NCBI RefSeq assembly: GCF_043633585.1
Contig: NZ_CP141832.1
Location: 2,728,001 to 2,792,000 of the forward strand
Source: Lacrimispora sinapis
Lineage (GTDB): Bacteria > Bacillota > Clostridia > Lachnospirales > Lachnospiraceae
Length of the DNA: 64,000 nucleotides
Direction of reading: 5' to 3'
The notes below the pieces were generated by a model. That model made no database searches, had not been told where the DNA came from, and saw only the letters and a program-made list of their open reading frames with translations. A program made the position numbers and the translations under genes. Below, piece by piece: positions 40,932 to 49,557 of the stretch. Numbering within the stretch: the stretch's first letter is position 1; every line of letters starts with the position of its first letter.

Positions 40932-42242
40932 TTATTTACCCATTGCAAAATTTACGGTATCCTCAGCATTTTTGATTTCAGCATCAATGTCTCCTCCTGC
41001 CACAACCTTGGTGATAGCCGTAGCAATGGCATCACGGGCTTCATAATAGTATACTCCCGTATTGTTCGAGGGAGCTTTGGAGGCAAAATCCGTGATCATG
41101 GAATAGACGGCTTCTCCGCCGAAAAACTCCTGCGGCTCTCCATAAACCTTGCTGTCTGCTGCCGGAAGGTAGGCAGCCATGGCACCGGATTTTGGTAGTA
41201 TGGTTTCATAAAGAGCTGTACTTCCTGCAAAGGTCTTACTTAAAAAATCAACTGCCAGTTCCGGATTTTTGCTGGCAGACGTTACCGCCCAGCTGGACCC
41301 CCCGTTGCTGGAATAATTGGTCGCACCTTCAATGCCCTCAAGCTTCGGCATGTTGGTAATGGCCCAATTGCCCGACTGGTCTTCTGCGGTCTGGATGCTA
41401 GCCATGATCCAACAGCCGTTAATGGTTCCGGCTACCGTACCATTGGTTATGGTTCCCACATACTGGTCCCAGTCATTGACTTCCACAAGCACTCCGCTCT
41501 TAACCAGGGATGCATAGGTTTCCATCACTTTTTTTAACGTATCATTTCCCACCATACTGGGATTTCCTTCCTTGTCAAAAAGGCTTCCGCCTGCGGACTG
41601 GAGCATCATCACAATCAAATCGGATTCTCCTGCCTGACAGGATAATAATGGTTTTCCTGTCTTCGCCAGAATATCCTCTCCCATTTTCTGATATTCGCTC
41701 CAGGTAATATCCGTAAAATCCTCCACCGTATATCCAGCTTCCTTTAACAGGTCCGTACGATAGCAGCCTACCACCGTTCCATTATCAAAGGGAACTCCGT
41801 AATTTTTTCCCTCCACCACAGAATAAGCAGTCTTTGACTTTGCAAAATTTGTAAAATCAATTCCGCTTTCCGTCAGATCAACAAATGCATCCGGATAGCT
41901 GATGACATTTTTCTGGAATGCGTTGTCCTGAAGCAGCAGAATATCCGGAAGGGAATCCATATTTCCAGAAGTAGCTGCCGTCGTGATCTTGGTCTGAAGA
42001 TCGGCCCAGGGTGTCTCCACCACATTCAATTTGAAATCCGGGTGATCCTTTTCATAGATTTTTGCGGCTTCTTCCATAGCATAAACGTTAAATGCCGGGT
42101 CCCAGCACCAGACCGTCAGCTCATTGGAAGCCTGTTCCCCCTTCTGATCTCCGGATTGCCCAGAAGTACCGGAAGTACCGCAGGCTGTCAGGGCAGCCGC
42201 CATGGCTCCTGCCAATAGTAAGGATGTGATTCTTTTCTTCAT
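40932..42242 (-). CDS. Extracellular sugar-binding lipoprotein
   Basis: Solute receptor of the CUT1 importer (436 residues from ATG 42240-42242, GAGGAGGAG upstream). The signal peptide ends in a lipobox ALTACG, then a Gly/Ser/Gln linker and a type II periplasmic-binding fold. Segments such as ELTVWCWDPAFNVYAMEEAAKIYEKDHP are typical of cluster 1 sugar-binding proteins. The substrate is unknown; the AraC regulator next door may respond to it. Confidence 0.92.
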   Translation of the reverse strand: MKKRITSLLLAGAMAAALTACGTSGTSGQSGDQKGEQASNELTVWCWDPAFNVYAMEEAAKIYEKDHPDFKLNVVETPWADLQTKITTAATSGNMDSLPDILLLQDNAFQKNVISYPDAFVDLTESGIDFTNFAKSKTAYSVVEGKNYGVPFDNGTVVGCYRTDLLKEAGYTVEDFTDITWSEYQKMGEDILAKTGKPLLSCQAGESDLIVMMLQSAGGSLFDKEGNPSMVGNDTLKKVMETYASLVKSGVLVEVNDWDQYVGTITNGTVAGTINGCWIMASIQTAEDQSGNWAITNMPKLEGIEGATNYSSNGGSSWAVTSASKNPELAVDFLSKTFAGSTALYETILPKSGAMAAYLPAADSKVYGEPQEFFGGEAVYSMITDFASKAPSNNTGVYYYEARDAIATAITKVVAGGDIDAEIKNAEDTVNFAMGK

Positions 42243-42374
42243 AGCAAAACTCCTCCTCAACTCATATAATTTTAAAAAGACTGGATTCCATTAAATCCAA
42301 TCATCTTTTTCATCTTACTGGCGGATTGTCCTGATCATGCCTATTTTTCTCCATAAAAAAATGGCATATACAGC

Positions 42375-42408
42375 TATCAAAATCCAGGCTTTTGATAACC
42401 GTATTATA
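42375..42408 (-). promoter_or_regulatory. Sugar ABC operon promoter with inverted repeat at the start site
   Basis: TATAAT on the minus strand (42403-42408) is followed at once by a perfect 8-bp inverted repeat, TATCAAAA/TTTTGATA (42375-42397). Its position over the expected start point suits an operator or a 5' hairpin. The -35 box is poor, as for an activated promoter. Confidence 0.5.
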
Positions 42409-42463
42409 CCAATTTTTTCTGATACAAAGCTTTTAAATTCAATGATAAAACACGCAAATCCAC

Positions 42464-43402
42464 TCATTGATATCCATCCCAGCCTTTTTGCGCACTGATC
42501 CTGTAATGCAACAGTTTGCTCTCATAATTCTCGGCCGACTTTTTCCACTGATAGGGAGAAGTATTCAAAACTTTTTTAAAATTCCGGTTAAATGTGGAAA
42601 GAGATGCAAATCCGGAATCAGCTGCCACCTCTTCCATGTTTTTTTCCGTCTTTTTCAGCAATTCACAGGCGTTTTGAATGCGGATAAAATTGATGTAATC
42701 CACCGGTTTCATATTCATTCCCTCTTCAAAAACCCGGCGGAAATGACTTTCACTGATATTGCAGGCTTTCGCAAGACTTCTTATCCGTATTTCCTCCGTA
42801 TAGTGATTGGAAACGTAATCCAGGGCACCTGCGATCAGAGTCGTATTGGCCCTTCGTCTCATGATTCGCTCCTCGTGATCAGAAAGACGCAGAAACTCCA
42901 CCACACAGCTACCTAACATCCCATGAATACTGTCCTTGTAGTAAGGCTTTTTATTCCGGCATTCTTCCATAATTCCCAGAATCAGTTTGGCCAGAACCGG
43001 ATTCTCCTCTTTGGATAACAAATAACCCGTCCGCTTAATCCGTTTTAACATATTCTTGCGGACCATGGAATCGTAGTTATTTAATTCAGAAATAAATTTA
43101 TCCAAATCCACGTAAAGCCACTCCCAGTATCCTTTGGTCCCCGGAGCACTGTTGGTGGTGTGAGGAAGTCTCGGCGGAACGATCATAAAAGAATGAGCAC
43201 AAAACGGTATGTGCTCCTGCCCCAGCACCACTTCCCCCGTTCCCCAATGACAGTACCCGATCTCTAATAGATTATGGAAATGAAGACACTTAATATGCTT
43301 TCCATACTCTCTGATACAGACCTCTCCCAAAAGAGCAAGAACCACCTCCCCATGCGGAATCTCATAATAACGAAATTCTACCTTTTCTCTCTGCTTTGTC
43401 AT
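42464..43402 (-). CDS. AraC-family regulator with cupin sensor domain
   Basis: 312 residues from ATG 43400-43402 (GGGGG seven bases upstream). The N-terminal cupin-like sensor has HFHNLLEIGYCHWGTGEV, with metal or sugar-site histidines. The C-terminal double HTH covers about 210-300, with SESHFRRVFEEGMNMKPVDYI and SLSTFNRNFKKVLNTSPYQWK. It is encoded just upstream of the sugar importer on the same strand with its own leader. It is most likely the local regulator of that operon. Confidence 0.92.
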   Translation of the reverse strand: MTKQREKVEFRYYEIPHGEVVLALLGEVCIREYGKHIKCLHFHNLLEIGYCHWGTGEVVLGQEHIPFCAHSFMIVPPRLPHTTNSAPGTKGYWEWLYVDLDKFISELNNYDSMVRKNMLKRIKRTGYLLSKEENPVLAKLILGIMEECRNKKPYYKDSIHGMLGSCVVEFLRLSDHEERIMRRRANTTLIAGALDYVSNHYTEEIRIRSLAKACNISESHFRRVFEEGMNMKPVDYINFIRIQNACELLKKTEKNMEEVAADSGFASLSTFNRNFKKVLNTSPYQWKKSAENYESKLLHYRISAQKGWDGYQ

Positions 43403-43462
43403 ACATTTTCCCCCAGTAATAAGTTTTTTCCTATTCTTTGAAAGTAAAAAATTTTTTGTATC

Positions 43463-43516
43463 AAAAAGGCGGCCCCTGACATGAAAGCAATGATATGGCA
43501 TCATGACAGAGACCGC
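43463..43516 (-). terminator. Terminator after ferritin
   Basis: A 16-bp stem with several G-U pairs (GCGGTCTCTGTCATGA region, 43501-43516, pairing with 43469-43484) then CTTTTTG on the minus strand. Confidence 0.8.
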
Positions 43517-43542
43517 TCTATTTTAAAAGTAGGATCGTTCGA

Positions 43543-44055
43543 TTAGATTACAAGCGTAGGCGGGGTATATACTCTGGAAGCCAGTTCCGAATCAATTAAG
43601 TACAAGCCCTTGGCATCATGGCCGAATAAATCATATCTCTTTATGATATCATCCGTATTCTTTTCTTCCTCGCTCTGTTCTTTTACAAACCAGTCAAGAA
43701 ACTGCATGGTTCGGAAATCCTTTAATTCATAAGCCGCCCCATAGATATCATGAATGGCTGCAGTTACCTTGACCTCATGTTCAAAGGCTTCTATCGCTGG
43801 CTGGCGGAAATCTTCATAAACGAATTTAGGTGCTTTAATATCCCCTAATTCCACCTTGGCACTGTTATTCTGTAAATAACTCATAAACAGCATTGCGTGA
43901 TCCCGCTCTTCCTGTGTCTGAATCTTAAACCAGTTTGCAAATCCATTTAAATTGTTTTCCGCATAATAATTTGATATGTCAAGATATACATAAGCAGAAT
44001 AGAATTCAAAATTAATCTGTTTATTTATTTTTTCTACAATGATCTTATCTAACAT
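43543..44055 (-). CDS. ftnA: Ferritin (FtnA type)
   Basis: Iron-storage protein forming a 24-subunit cage. The 170 residues from ATG 44053-44055 form a four-helix bundle with ferroxidase ligands in EFYSAYVYLDISNYY and TQEERDHAMLF (Glu and His). A second set is in EHEVKVTAAIHDIY and EQSEEEKNTD. There is no heme-binding methionine pattern of bacterioferritin. AAAGGAGGAAGG precedes the ATG. It is monocistronic with a well-formed promoter containing a perfect palindrome. Confidence 0.95.
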   Translation of the reverse strand: MLDKIIVEKINKQINFEFYSAYVYLDISNYYAENNLNGFANWFKIQTQEERDHAMLFMSYLQNNSAKVELGDIKAPKFVYEDFRQPAIEAFEHEVKVTAAIHDIYGAAYELKDFRTMQFLDWFVKEQSEEEKNTDDIIKRYDLFGHDAKGLYLIDSELASRVYTPPTLVI

Positions 44056-44174
44056 GATTCCTTCCTCCTTTAACTCCAATGTGTTTTTTCAGTTGCCGAA
44101 AAAACTTGTCCGGTTGCACAAACAGGCGGTTCCTGGCATACATTATGAAGCAAAACCACCTCATGTGTTACTAT

Positions 44175-44203
44175 ATTCTAACATTTTCATGAAAATTATT
44201 CAA
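44175..44203 (-). promoter_or_regulatory. Ferritin promoter with palindromic operator in the spacer
   Basis: TTGAAT (44198-44203) and TAGAAT (44175-44180), spacer 17 bp. The spacer contains a perfect 14-bp palindrome, ATTTTCATGAAAAT (44183-44196). A repressor bound there would block RNA polymerase. It does not match the Fur box closely. The remaining leader (44056-44174) has a small GTTTTTTC/GAAAAAAC hairpin near the ribosome site and no gene. Confidence 0.65.
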
Positions 44204-44308
44204 TCATATATCATAAATAATTTTTCAAATTTGACGTCAGATAATAAAGAATTTCCTTTGTAATTATTTTATTCCTTAAATCAGATGAATTTATATTGCA
44301 AATCGTAC

Positions 44309-44350
44309 AAAAAAACCGGAAGGCCATTTATGATAGGGCCCTCCGGTTTT
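44309..44350 (-). terminator. Terminator after secDF
   Basis: A CCGGAGGGCC/GGCCTTCCGG stem extended by A/T pairs, then TTTTTTT on the minus strand. Confidence 0.9.
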
Positions 44351-44357
44351 GGTGTTT

Positions 44358-46520
44358 TTATTTCTCTTTTCTTTTTTCCCACATTGCCCATAAAGTACCG
44401 GCAACGCAAATGGATGAATAACATCCAGTGATAACACCAAAGAGCATGGGCAGAGAGAATTCAATAATGGATTCAATCTGGAAATAGATGGAGGCAACCA
44501 TGATGACTGTCACACAAATACCTGTTGCCAATGATGTATTTAAGGATCTTCCCAACGTCTGGCTGGTACTGATGTCTACCAGGTCCGCAGCGGAAAGCTT
44601 TCCGTTCAGTTTTTTGTTCTCACGAATCCTGTCGTAGATAACGATGGTATCGTTAATGGAATATCCTATGATCGTAAGAACCACCGCCACAAATGCATCA
44701 TTTAACGGAATTCCAAATAAAACAAATGCAAAGAACACCACCATGGTATCATGGAACAACGCGATCATTGCTGTAATTCCTGCCGGAAGACCGGATATGG
44801 CTGAGAACCGGATCCATACGTAAACAATAATAAACAGCAGTGCAAGACCAATCGCAAGTACGGCATTTCTCAATGCCTTTGCACCGATATAAGGTTCTAC
44901 CACATAGGTTTGAGAAAGCTTTGCATCTACCTTATCCGAGGTGCTGTTGACCGCATCGGTGATGGACTTCTGTTCAGCCGGGGACATTCCTTCATTTCCT
45001 GCAAAGGTAAGGGAAAGTCTCTTAAGTCCGGTCATATTATCTTCTTTGATTTGAACCGTAACCGGTCTGTTGGTCTGCTTCTCTACAGCTGCCTCTATTT
45101 TTTCCGTGTTAGCTTCATTGGATACGGAATAGCTCAATACCGCACCACCGGTGAACTGGGTATCCAAGGCTACGCCCTTGGTGAAGCAGCCTATGATCCC
45201 TGCGATGGTGATCACACCGGAAATAATGAGAAATATATACTTTTTCCGGTAAAACGGAAGTGTCTTTGTATCTTTTCTGACGCGGAAATATTTTACATCA
45301 TTCAGCTTGTCATTCTCAATAAAGGATAACAGAAGGTGCTTGGATACCGGAATACCGATAAACAGGTTTACGATCATACCGACCATAAGGGTATAGCCAA
45401 AGCTCAACATGGTTCCGGAACCCAGAGCCATCAGGATAACTGCAATAATGGCTGCCGTCACATTGCCGTCAAATACGGAAGAAAATGCGTTTTTATATCC
45501 ATGAGTGACCGCACCTTTGATGGAAGCACCCTTTTTCAACTCATCGGAGATACGTTCCGAAGTGATGATATTAGTATCCACCGTCATACCAAGAGTCAGA
45601 ATAATACCTGCAATACCCGGAAGTGTAAGGGTATACTGAGGAATCGAGATCGCAAGCATCTGTATGATCATCTGCATGAACAAGGTGATACAAGCGGAAA
45701 CACCAGGTATCTTATAAAAACCGATCATCATTACACAGATTAAGAAGAAGGAAAAGATTCCTGCATAAATCATGATTGTCAGCGCATTATTTCCAAGTGC
45801 CGGACTGATGGTTGAGAAGTTAGAGGTTGCCAGAGAGAAAGGAAGCGCACCTGCATTGATCTTCTCAGCAAGATTTTTTGCTTCATTATAATCTTTCATT
45901 CCTGTAATAACAGCCTGTCCGCCGGAAATCTTCGTCTGTACGGTGGGGCTTGAGATCAGGTCCTCATCCATGTAAATACTCATTCGTTTTCCGATCAGCT
46001 TTCCGGTCGCCTCTTCAAAAAGCTTAGCTCCCTCCTGATCGAAGCTCAGTGCTACTTCATAAGCCTTGATTCCGTTGTTGTTGGTTGTCTCCGGTGCAGC
46101 ATTCTTTACATTCTTTCCCTGGAGCAGCACTTTGCCGTCCGGGTCCCTAAAAGTAAGCTCCGCCATCTCACCAAGCTCTGCAATGGCATCTTCCGGGTTA
46201 AAATTTGTTTCACCGGATTTCCAGGGGAACTGAACAATGATGTAGCCCGCATTTTTATCCACGGTCACTTCACGGTCCGAAATATTCTGGTTGTCCATTC
46301 GGGTCTCAATAATTTCTCTCGCTGTCTGAAGCTCCTGTTCCGTTGGCTTTCGGTTTAAATCCTGAGGTTCAAAAATCGCTTCCACCCCACCGCGGATATC
46401 GATGCCGTAACGCATGTCAAGGATGCCCTTAATATCGTCTCCAAGACCAAATACTGCAACCGCACAAAGGGCTGCAAGTGCAACGAAAATCGCCGCAAGC
46501 ATTTTCTTTCCTGGTTTCAT
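44358..46520 (-). CDS. secDF: Fused protein-export subunit SecDF
   Basis: Membrane component that uses proton-motive force to help SecYEG export proteins. Its 720 residues join SecD (about 1-405) and SecF (about 420-720), the Firmicute fusion. Twelve hydrophobic segments are expected. RYGIDIRGGVEAIF marks the SecD start and the large extracellular loop follows. LTLGMTVDTNIITSERI and the SecF counterpart TIIGYSINDTIVIYDRIREN carry the conserved Asp in TM4-type helices. It lies 28 nt after a small membrane protein gene and has AGAGGAAA upstream. Confidence 0.95.
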   Translation of the reverse strand: MKPGKKMLAAIFVALAALCAVAVFGLGDDIKGILDMRYGIDIRGGVEAIFEPQDLNRKPTEQELQTAREIIETRMDNQNISDREVTVDKNAGYIIVQFPWKSGETNFNPEDAIAELGEMAELTFRDPDGKVLLQGKNVKNAAPETTNNNGIKAYEVALSFDQEGAKLFEEATGKLIGKRMSIYMDEDLISSPTVQTKISGGQAVITGMKDYNEAKNLAEKINAGALPFSLATSNFSTISPALGNNALTIMIYAGIFSFFLICVMMIGFYKIPGVSACITLFMQMIIQMLAISIPQYTLTLPGIAGIILTLGMTVDTNIITSERISDELKKGASIKGAVTHGYKNAFSSVFDGNVTAAIIAVILMALGSGTMLSFGYTLMVGMIVNLFIGIPVSKHLLLSFIENDKLNDVKYFRVRKDTKTLPFYRKKYIFLIISGVITIAGIIGCFTKGVALDTQFTGGAVLSYSVSNEANTEKIEAAVEKQTNRPVTVQIKEDNMTGLKRLSLTFAGNEGMSPAEQKSITDAVNSTSDKVDAKLSQTYVVEPYIGAKALRNAVLAIGLALLFIIVYVWIRFSAISGLPAGITAMIALFHDTMVVFFAFVLFGIPLNDAFVAVVLTIIGYSINDTIVIYDRIRENKKLNGKLSAADLVDISTSQTLGRSLNTSLATGICVTVIMVASIYFQIESIIEFSLPMLFGVITGCYSSICVAGTLWAMWEKRKEK

Positions 46521-46548
46521 TTTATTTCCTCTTTTCTGGTTTTAATTT

Positions 46549-46986
46549 TTAACAAAGATTAGAAAGACAAATCCTGCTTCCTTTTTCCCCGTCTGAATCA
46601 TGAATAAACCGAATGAGAAACATTCTGTTGATATAGCCCTTCTGCAGCAGAACAGCAATGACTGTCCACAGAATCAGCGGAATAAAAAGTAGCTCCGTTC
46701 TTATAATCAGGTATTTTATAGGTAAAACTCCAAAAGAAAATCTTCCGTTGGAGTTATTAATCATCTCTCCATTGGCTTCCTCGTCAAAACTGCCGGGAAA
46801 CTCTGCGATGCCCTTGATGCCTTTATGACCGGCCCCCCGTTCCGACACCGCCTTTTTCGTAGGATGAGGCAGCTTCCGGCCTGGGTCAAGGGTGAAAATA
46901 TTAAATTCTGATGCCAGCAGTGCGAAGCAGAATATGTACGCAAATATCCTGCGGATCACATTGCTGCCTTTGGCCCGGTATCTCAT
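46549..46986 (-). CDS. Hypothetical membrane protein upstream of secDF
   Basis: 145 residues from ATG 46984-46986, behind GGAAGGGG. One hydrophobic helix lies near the N-terminus (about 10-27) and another around 85-115. A polar, probably extracellular segment containing SNGRFSFGVLPIKYLI lies between them. The C-terminus is basic and polar. No family recognised. The 28-nt distance to secDF and same strand suggest one transcript. Confidence 0.6.
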   Translation of the reverse strand: MRYRAKGSNVIRRIFAYIFCFALLASEFNIFTLDPGRKLPHPTKKAVSERGAGHKGIKGIAEFPGSFDEEANGEMINNSNGRFSFGVLPIKYLIIRTELLFIPLILWTVIAVLLQKGYINRMFLIRFIHDSDGEKGSRICLSNLC

Positions 46987-47181
46987 TGGTACCCCTTCCT
47001 GCAACAACCATAACATTCTTTTTTGTATCTATATACCAAAGAGCATTGTACTACAAATAATCTGGAAATACAACTATTACATAGCCTGCAGCCATAGGAG
47101 AACAGGAAAGTGTGAAACCGTTCCAATGGAAAAACAAAACAGTTCCAAAACTGGTATGTATGAATTCATTTAAATTGGATA

Positions 47182-47209
47182 TTTGAATAATGCCATTTTT
47201 CGGTATAAT
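47182..47209 (+). promoter_or_regulatory. Promoter of the ECF S-component gene
   Basis: TATAAT (47204-47209) with TTTGAA (47182-47187) at 16 bp. About 45 bp separate it from the ATG, too little for a riboswitch. Confidence 0.5.
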
Positions 47210-47255
47210 AGTTTTATTCTTTCACGTATAAACCCATTGAACAGGAGGAAAAACA

Positions 47256-47780
47256 ATGAACCGGAATCAAACGAAAAAAATCGTATTCACCGCTTTGATG
47301 GCTTCACTGACTGCTGCAGCAACTATGGTAATCCATATCCCTTCCCCCTTACACGGTTACATACACCTGGGAGACGGAATGGTGCTGTTAAGCAGTTTCA
47401 TCCTTGGTCCTTTTGCGGGGGCTGCCGCAGGAGGCATCGGTTCTATGCTGGCCGACCTGCTGTCCGGCTATGCCTTCTATGCACCGGCTACCCTGCTCAT
47501 TAAATCACTGGGTGCCTTTTTGGCCGGCATTCTTTACCGGAGAGCTTCCTCAAAAAATCAAGGTGCTGGATTCAAGCTTCTACCTGTTCTAAGTGCCGGA
47601 ACCGTGTGCAGCATCGTAGTTACAGGAGGATATTTTCTCTTTGAGTCGACCGTATACGGACCATCTGCCTCCGTTGTAAATGTTCCTCTGAATGTGATAC
47701 AGAATTTATCCAGTCTTATTGTCGCCTGTTCTCTCATGCCGGTGCTCCTGCGCATTGATGAATTACGGGGATTTAAATAG
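47256..47780 (+). CDS. ECF transporter S component (HmpT-like)
   Basis: Substrate-binding membrane subunit of an energy-coupling-factor vitamin importer (174 residues, about six hydrophobic segments). It begins with the AxxxA-like helix IVFTALMASLTAAATMVI. The block HLGDGMVLLSSFILGPFAGAAAGGIGSMLADLLSG is seen in HmpT/PanT-type S components. ECF ATPases and T subunit are not encoded here, so it is a group II S component using shared modules. The vitamin is not predictable. CAGGAGG precedes the ATG. Confidence 0.85.
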   Translation: MNRNQTKKIVFTALMASLTAAATMVIHIPSPLHGYIHLGDGMVLLSSFILGPFAGAAAGGIGSMLADLLSGYAFYAPATLLIKSLGAFLAGILYRRASSKNQGAGFKLLPVLSAGTVCSIVVTGGYFLFESTVYGPSASVVNVPLNVIQNLSSLIVACSLMPVLLRIDELRGFK

Positions 47781-47804
47781 ATTGACCCCATTCCCAGGTG
47801 TCTC

Positions 47805-48428
47805 TCACCCCCCAAGGGTCACATCCTGCTTGGAATACCATTCAATGGCATCGTATATATGCTGAGGTTTAAAATCCGGCCAGTAATCATCAATTACATA
47901 CAGATCGGAATAAACAGACTGGACCGGCAGAAAACCAGATAATCGCCTGCGCCCTCCCCACCGGATGACCAGATCAATTCTTGAAACATCGGAAGTTTTC
48001 AGTGTTGGGCCAATCACTCCCTCGTGAAGTCCCAGGTCCCACTCCCAGCTGTAATTAACCAAAAAGTTAATTTTCATTCCTCCTGCCCCAAACCGGTACC
48101 GGCTGGTGTAAGGCTTTAATACATCGGGAAACATGGCCGAGGATGTTTTTCCCAATATCAGCAGTTCCGCATCTTCTTTGGACAGCTTTTCGACCGCTTT
48201 TACACATGCCTGTGAAAAAGCCTCCCGCTGTATGGTGGGACGTTTGGTATTATCTACGGTAAATCCGTAAAAGGTCATTTCCTCGATGCCCAATTCCCGG
48301 CAGATATGGTATAGATCCAGCCCCGGTAAAATTCCGTTGTTGTAACCACCCTCTTTTCCCAGCCCCTTTGCCAAGGCCCACCGGCGGTTCCCATCCGGTA
48401 TAATACCAATGTGTTTTGGAATTCTCAT
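47805..48428 (-). CDS. Divergent, short cis-prenyltransferase (UppS family)
   Basis: Cis-prenyl diphosphate synthase fold, 207 residues from ATG 48426-48428 (AAAGGAGG upstream). Canonical UppS is about 240-250. The entry motif HIGIIPDGNRRWA keeps the catalytic Asp12. The C-terminal region aligns with DLLIRTSGEQRLSNFL of UppS but reads VIRWGGRRRLSGFLPVQS. The Mg-binding Glu of SGE is therefore replaced, while SDLYVIDDYWPDF is kept. It is not in the usual frr-uppS-cdsA neighbourhood. It is probably a paralogue making a different or shorter prenyl product; the activity is unknown. Confidence 0.82.
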   Translation of the reverse strand: MRIPKHIGIIPDGNRRWALAKGLGKEGGYNNGILPGLDLYHICRELGIEEMTFYGFTVDNTKRPTIQREAFSQACVKAVEKLSKEDAELLILGKTSSAMFPDVLKPYTSRYRFGAGGMKINFLVNYSWEWDLGLHEGVIGPTLKTSDVSRIDLVIRWGGRRRLSGFLPVQSVYSDLYVIDDYWPDFKPQHIYDAIEWYSKQDVTLGG

Positions 48429-48663
48429 ATTCTTTCCTCCTTTTATCCTTATCTGGATATCTATAGAAAGTATAGCCATTTTAGAGCATTCCATAATTCC
48501 ACTTTGTAAAATGCCGGACCACACCAGCGTTTTCCTCCAAATGAATAGCCTTGTATAAACCACACATCATTATCCAATGATATTTTACGTGATTCATACA
48601 AGGCCTGAAGGGTAAGGCTATAAACATAAAAGTCTGCAAGACTTATGTACCGCAGTCTAAATC

Positions 48664-48804
48664 CTACTTTTTAATCATCTTTAACTCTGGCGGCATTTTG
48701 GGCTGATGATAAATATACATACACCTGCTTTCTGATGACAGTTCAACCGATTTTCTTGCTACTGTTTCCATGAGTTTCGCAAAATTAATCTTTCCACTCT
48801 TCAT
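48664..48804 (-). CDS. agrD: AgrD-like cyclic peptide pheromone precursor (locus 2)
   Basis: 46-residue precursor, ATG 48802-48804 with GGAGG nine bases upstream. An amphipathic leader (about 1-22) is followed by Cys28 in SRCMYIYHQPKMPPELK. The ring is probably CMYIY, followed by the processing segment HQPKMP, parallel to the locus 1 precursor. The kinase, regulator and AgrB of this locus are on the opposite strand 0.75-3.4 kb away. Pairing is inferred from proximity and type. Confidence 0.88.
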   Translation of the reverse strand: MKSGKINFAKLMETVARKSVELSSESRCMYIYHQPKMPPELKMIKK

Positions 48805-48839
48805 TCTTATTACCTCCAATATTTTATTTTTTAAAGATG

Positions 48840-48905
48840 AGCATATTATAGTCGCAAAACAGTCAAGCTATTATACCATGTAAAAAAAACGATACTGTTC
48901 GTAAC
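48840..48905 (-). promoter_or_regulatory. Candidate regulated promoter of agrD (locus 2)
   Basis: A TATAAT (48870-48875, minus strand) lacks a good -35 box but has ACAGTATCGTT-like sequence upstream, where LytTR regulators often bind. A second TTGACT (48861-48866) with TATGCT at 15 bp is a weaker alternative. Confidence 0.3.
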
Positions 48906-48950
48906 TTTTACCTGTATCCATAAAAAACGTAGCAGCCGGAGTTTTTTTTA

Positions 48951-49256
48951 TTATTTTCTTCGGCTTACCTCCTTGTCTTTCACAAAAATCAAAATCAGCA
49001 GCAAGATCAGGCAAAGCAATAAATTAACCAAATAGATCAACGAAATCATACTTTCTTTTAATAGCACATTGGAACTTTCGATCTGCACCTCATTCCACTC
49101 GATATAATTTGAAATAGCCATTGTTGTGACCAGGTTTATGTAATATATTTTTTTATTGGTTTTTGGGTGAAAACTTTTGCGCAGAATTAAGACAAACAAA
49201 TTTACAATCAGAAACAGCAAACAAATCCCAATAATTAAAACGAAATAATGATTCAC
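48951..49256 (-). CDS. Small membrane protein in Agr locus 2
   Basis: 101 residues from GTG 49254-49256, chosen because GGAGG lies eight bases upstream (an ATG five codons earlier contains that site). Hydrophobic segments lie at about 4-26 and 74-96, with a weaker one between; the C-terminus is very basic. No family recognised. It lies between agrD and the regulator gene, on the agrD strand, so it may be co-transcribed with agrD. Confidence 0.65.
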   Translation of the reverse strand: MNHYFVLIIGICLLFLIVNLFVLILRKSFHPKTNKKIYYINLVTTMAISNYIEWNEVQIESSNVLLKESMISLIYLVNLLLCLILLLILIFVKDKEVSRRK

Positions 49257-49557
49257 CTTTTTTACCTCCATATTGATTCAAACGTTTTCAAAACAATAAG
49301 AAAGTATTATATTTTTATTCCTTAAAATTCATCTTGTAGAAAATCCGGTACTCCTGGTAATTTTTAAGACTGACCGGTCGATAAAAATTTATTTAAGCAG
49401 AATATCTTCTCTTATTCTTTAAAAAAGTTGCAAAAGTACGATATAATATGTAGTATATTCTTATATTTGTAACAGAAAATGAAATCGTATTTTACATAAA
49501 TAATACCATTTACACGCGTTGATAAACCAATTGAATATACATAAAGGAAGTGCATCC
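49257..49557. other. Divergent intergenic region of Agr locus 2
   Basis: AT-rich, with a plus-strand TATAAT at 49442-49447 (TTTAAA 18 bp upstream) that may serve the regulator gene. Its roughly 110-nt leader ends in AAAGGAAG. No gene seen. Confidence 0.45.
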
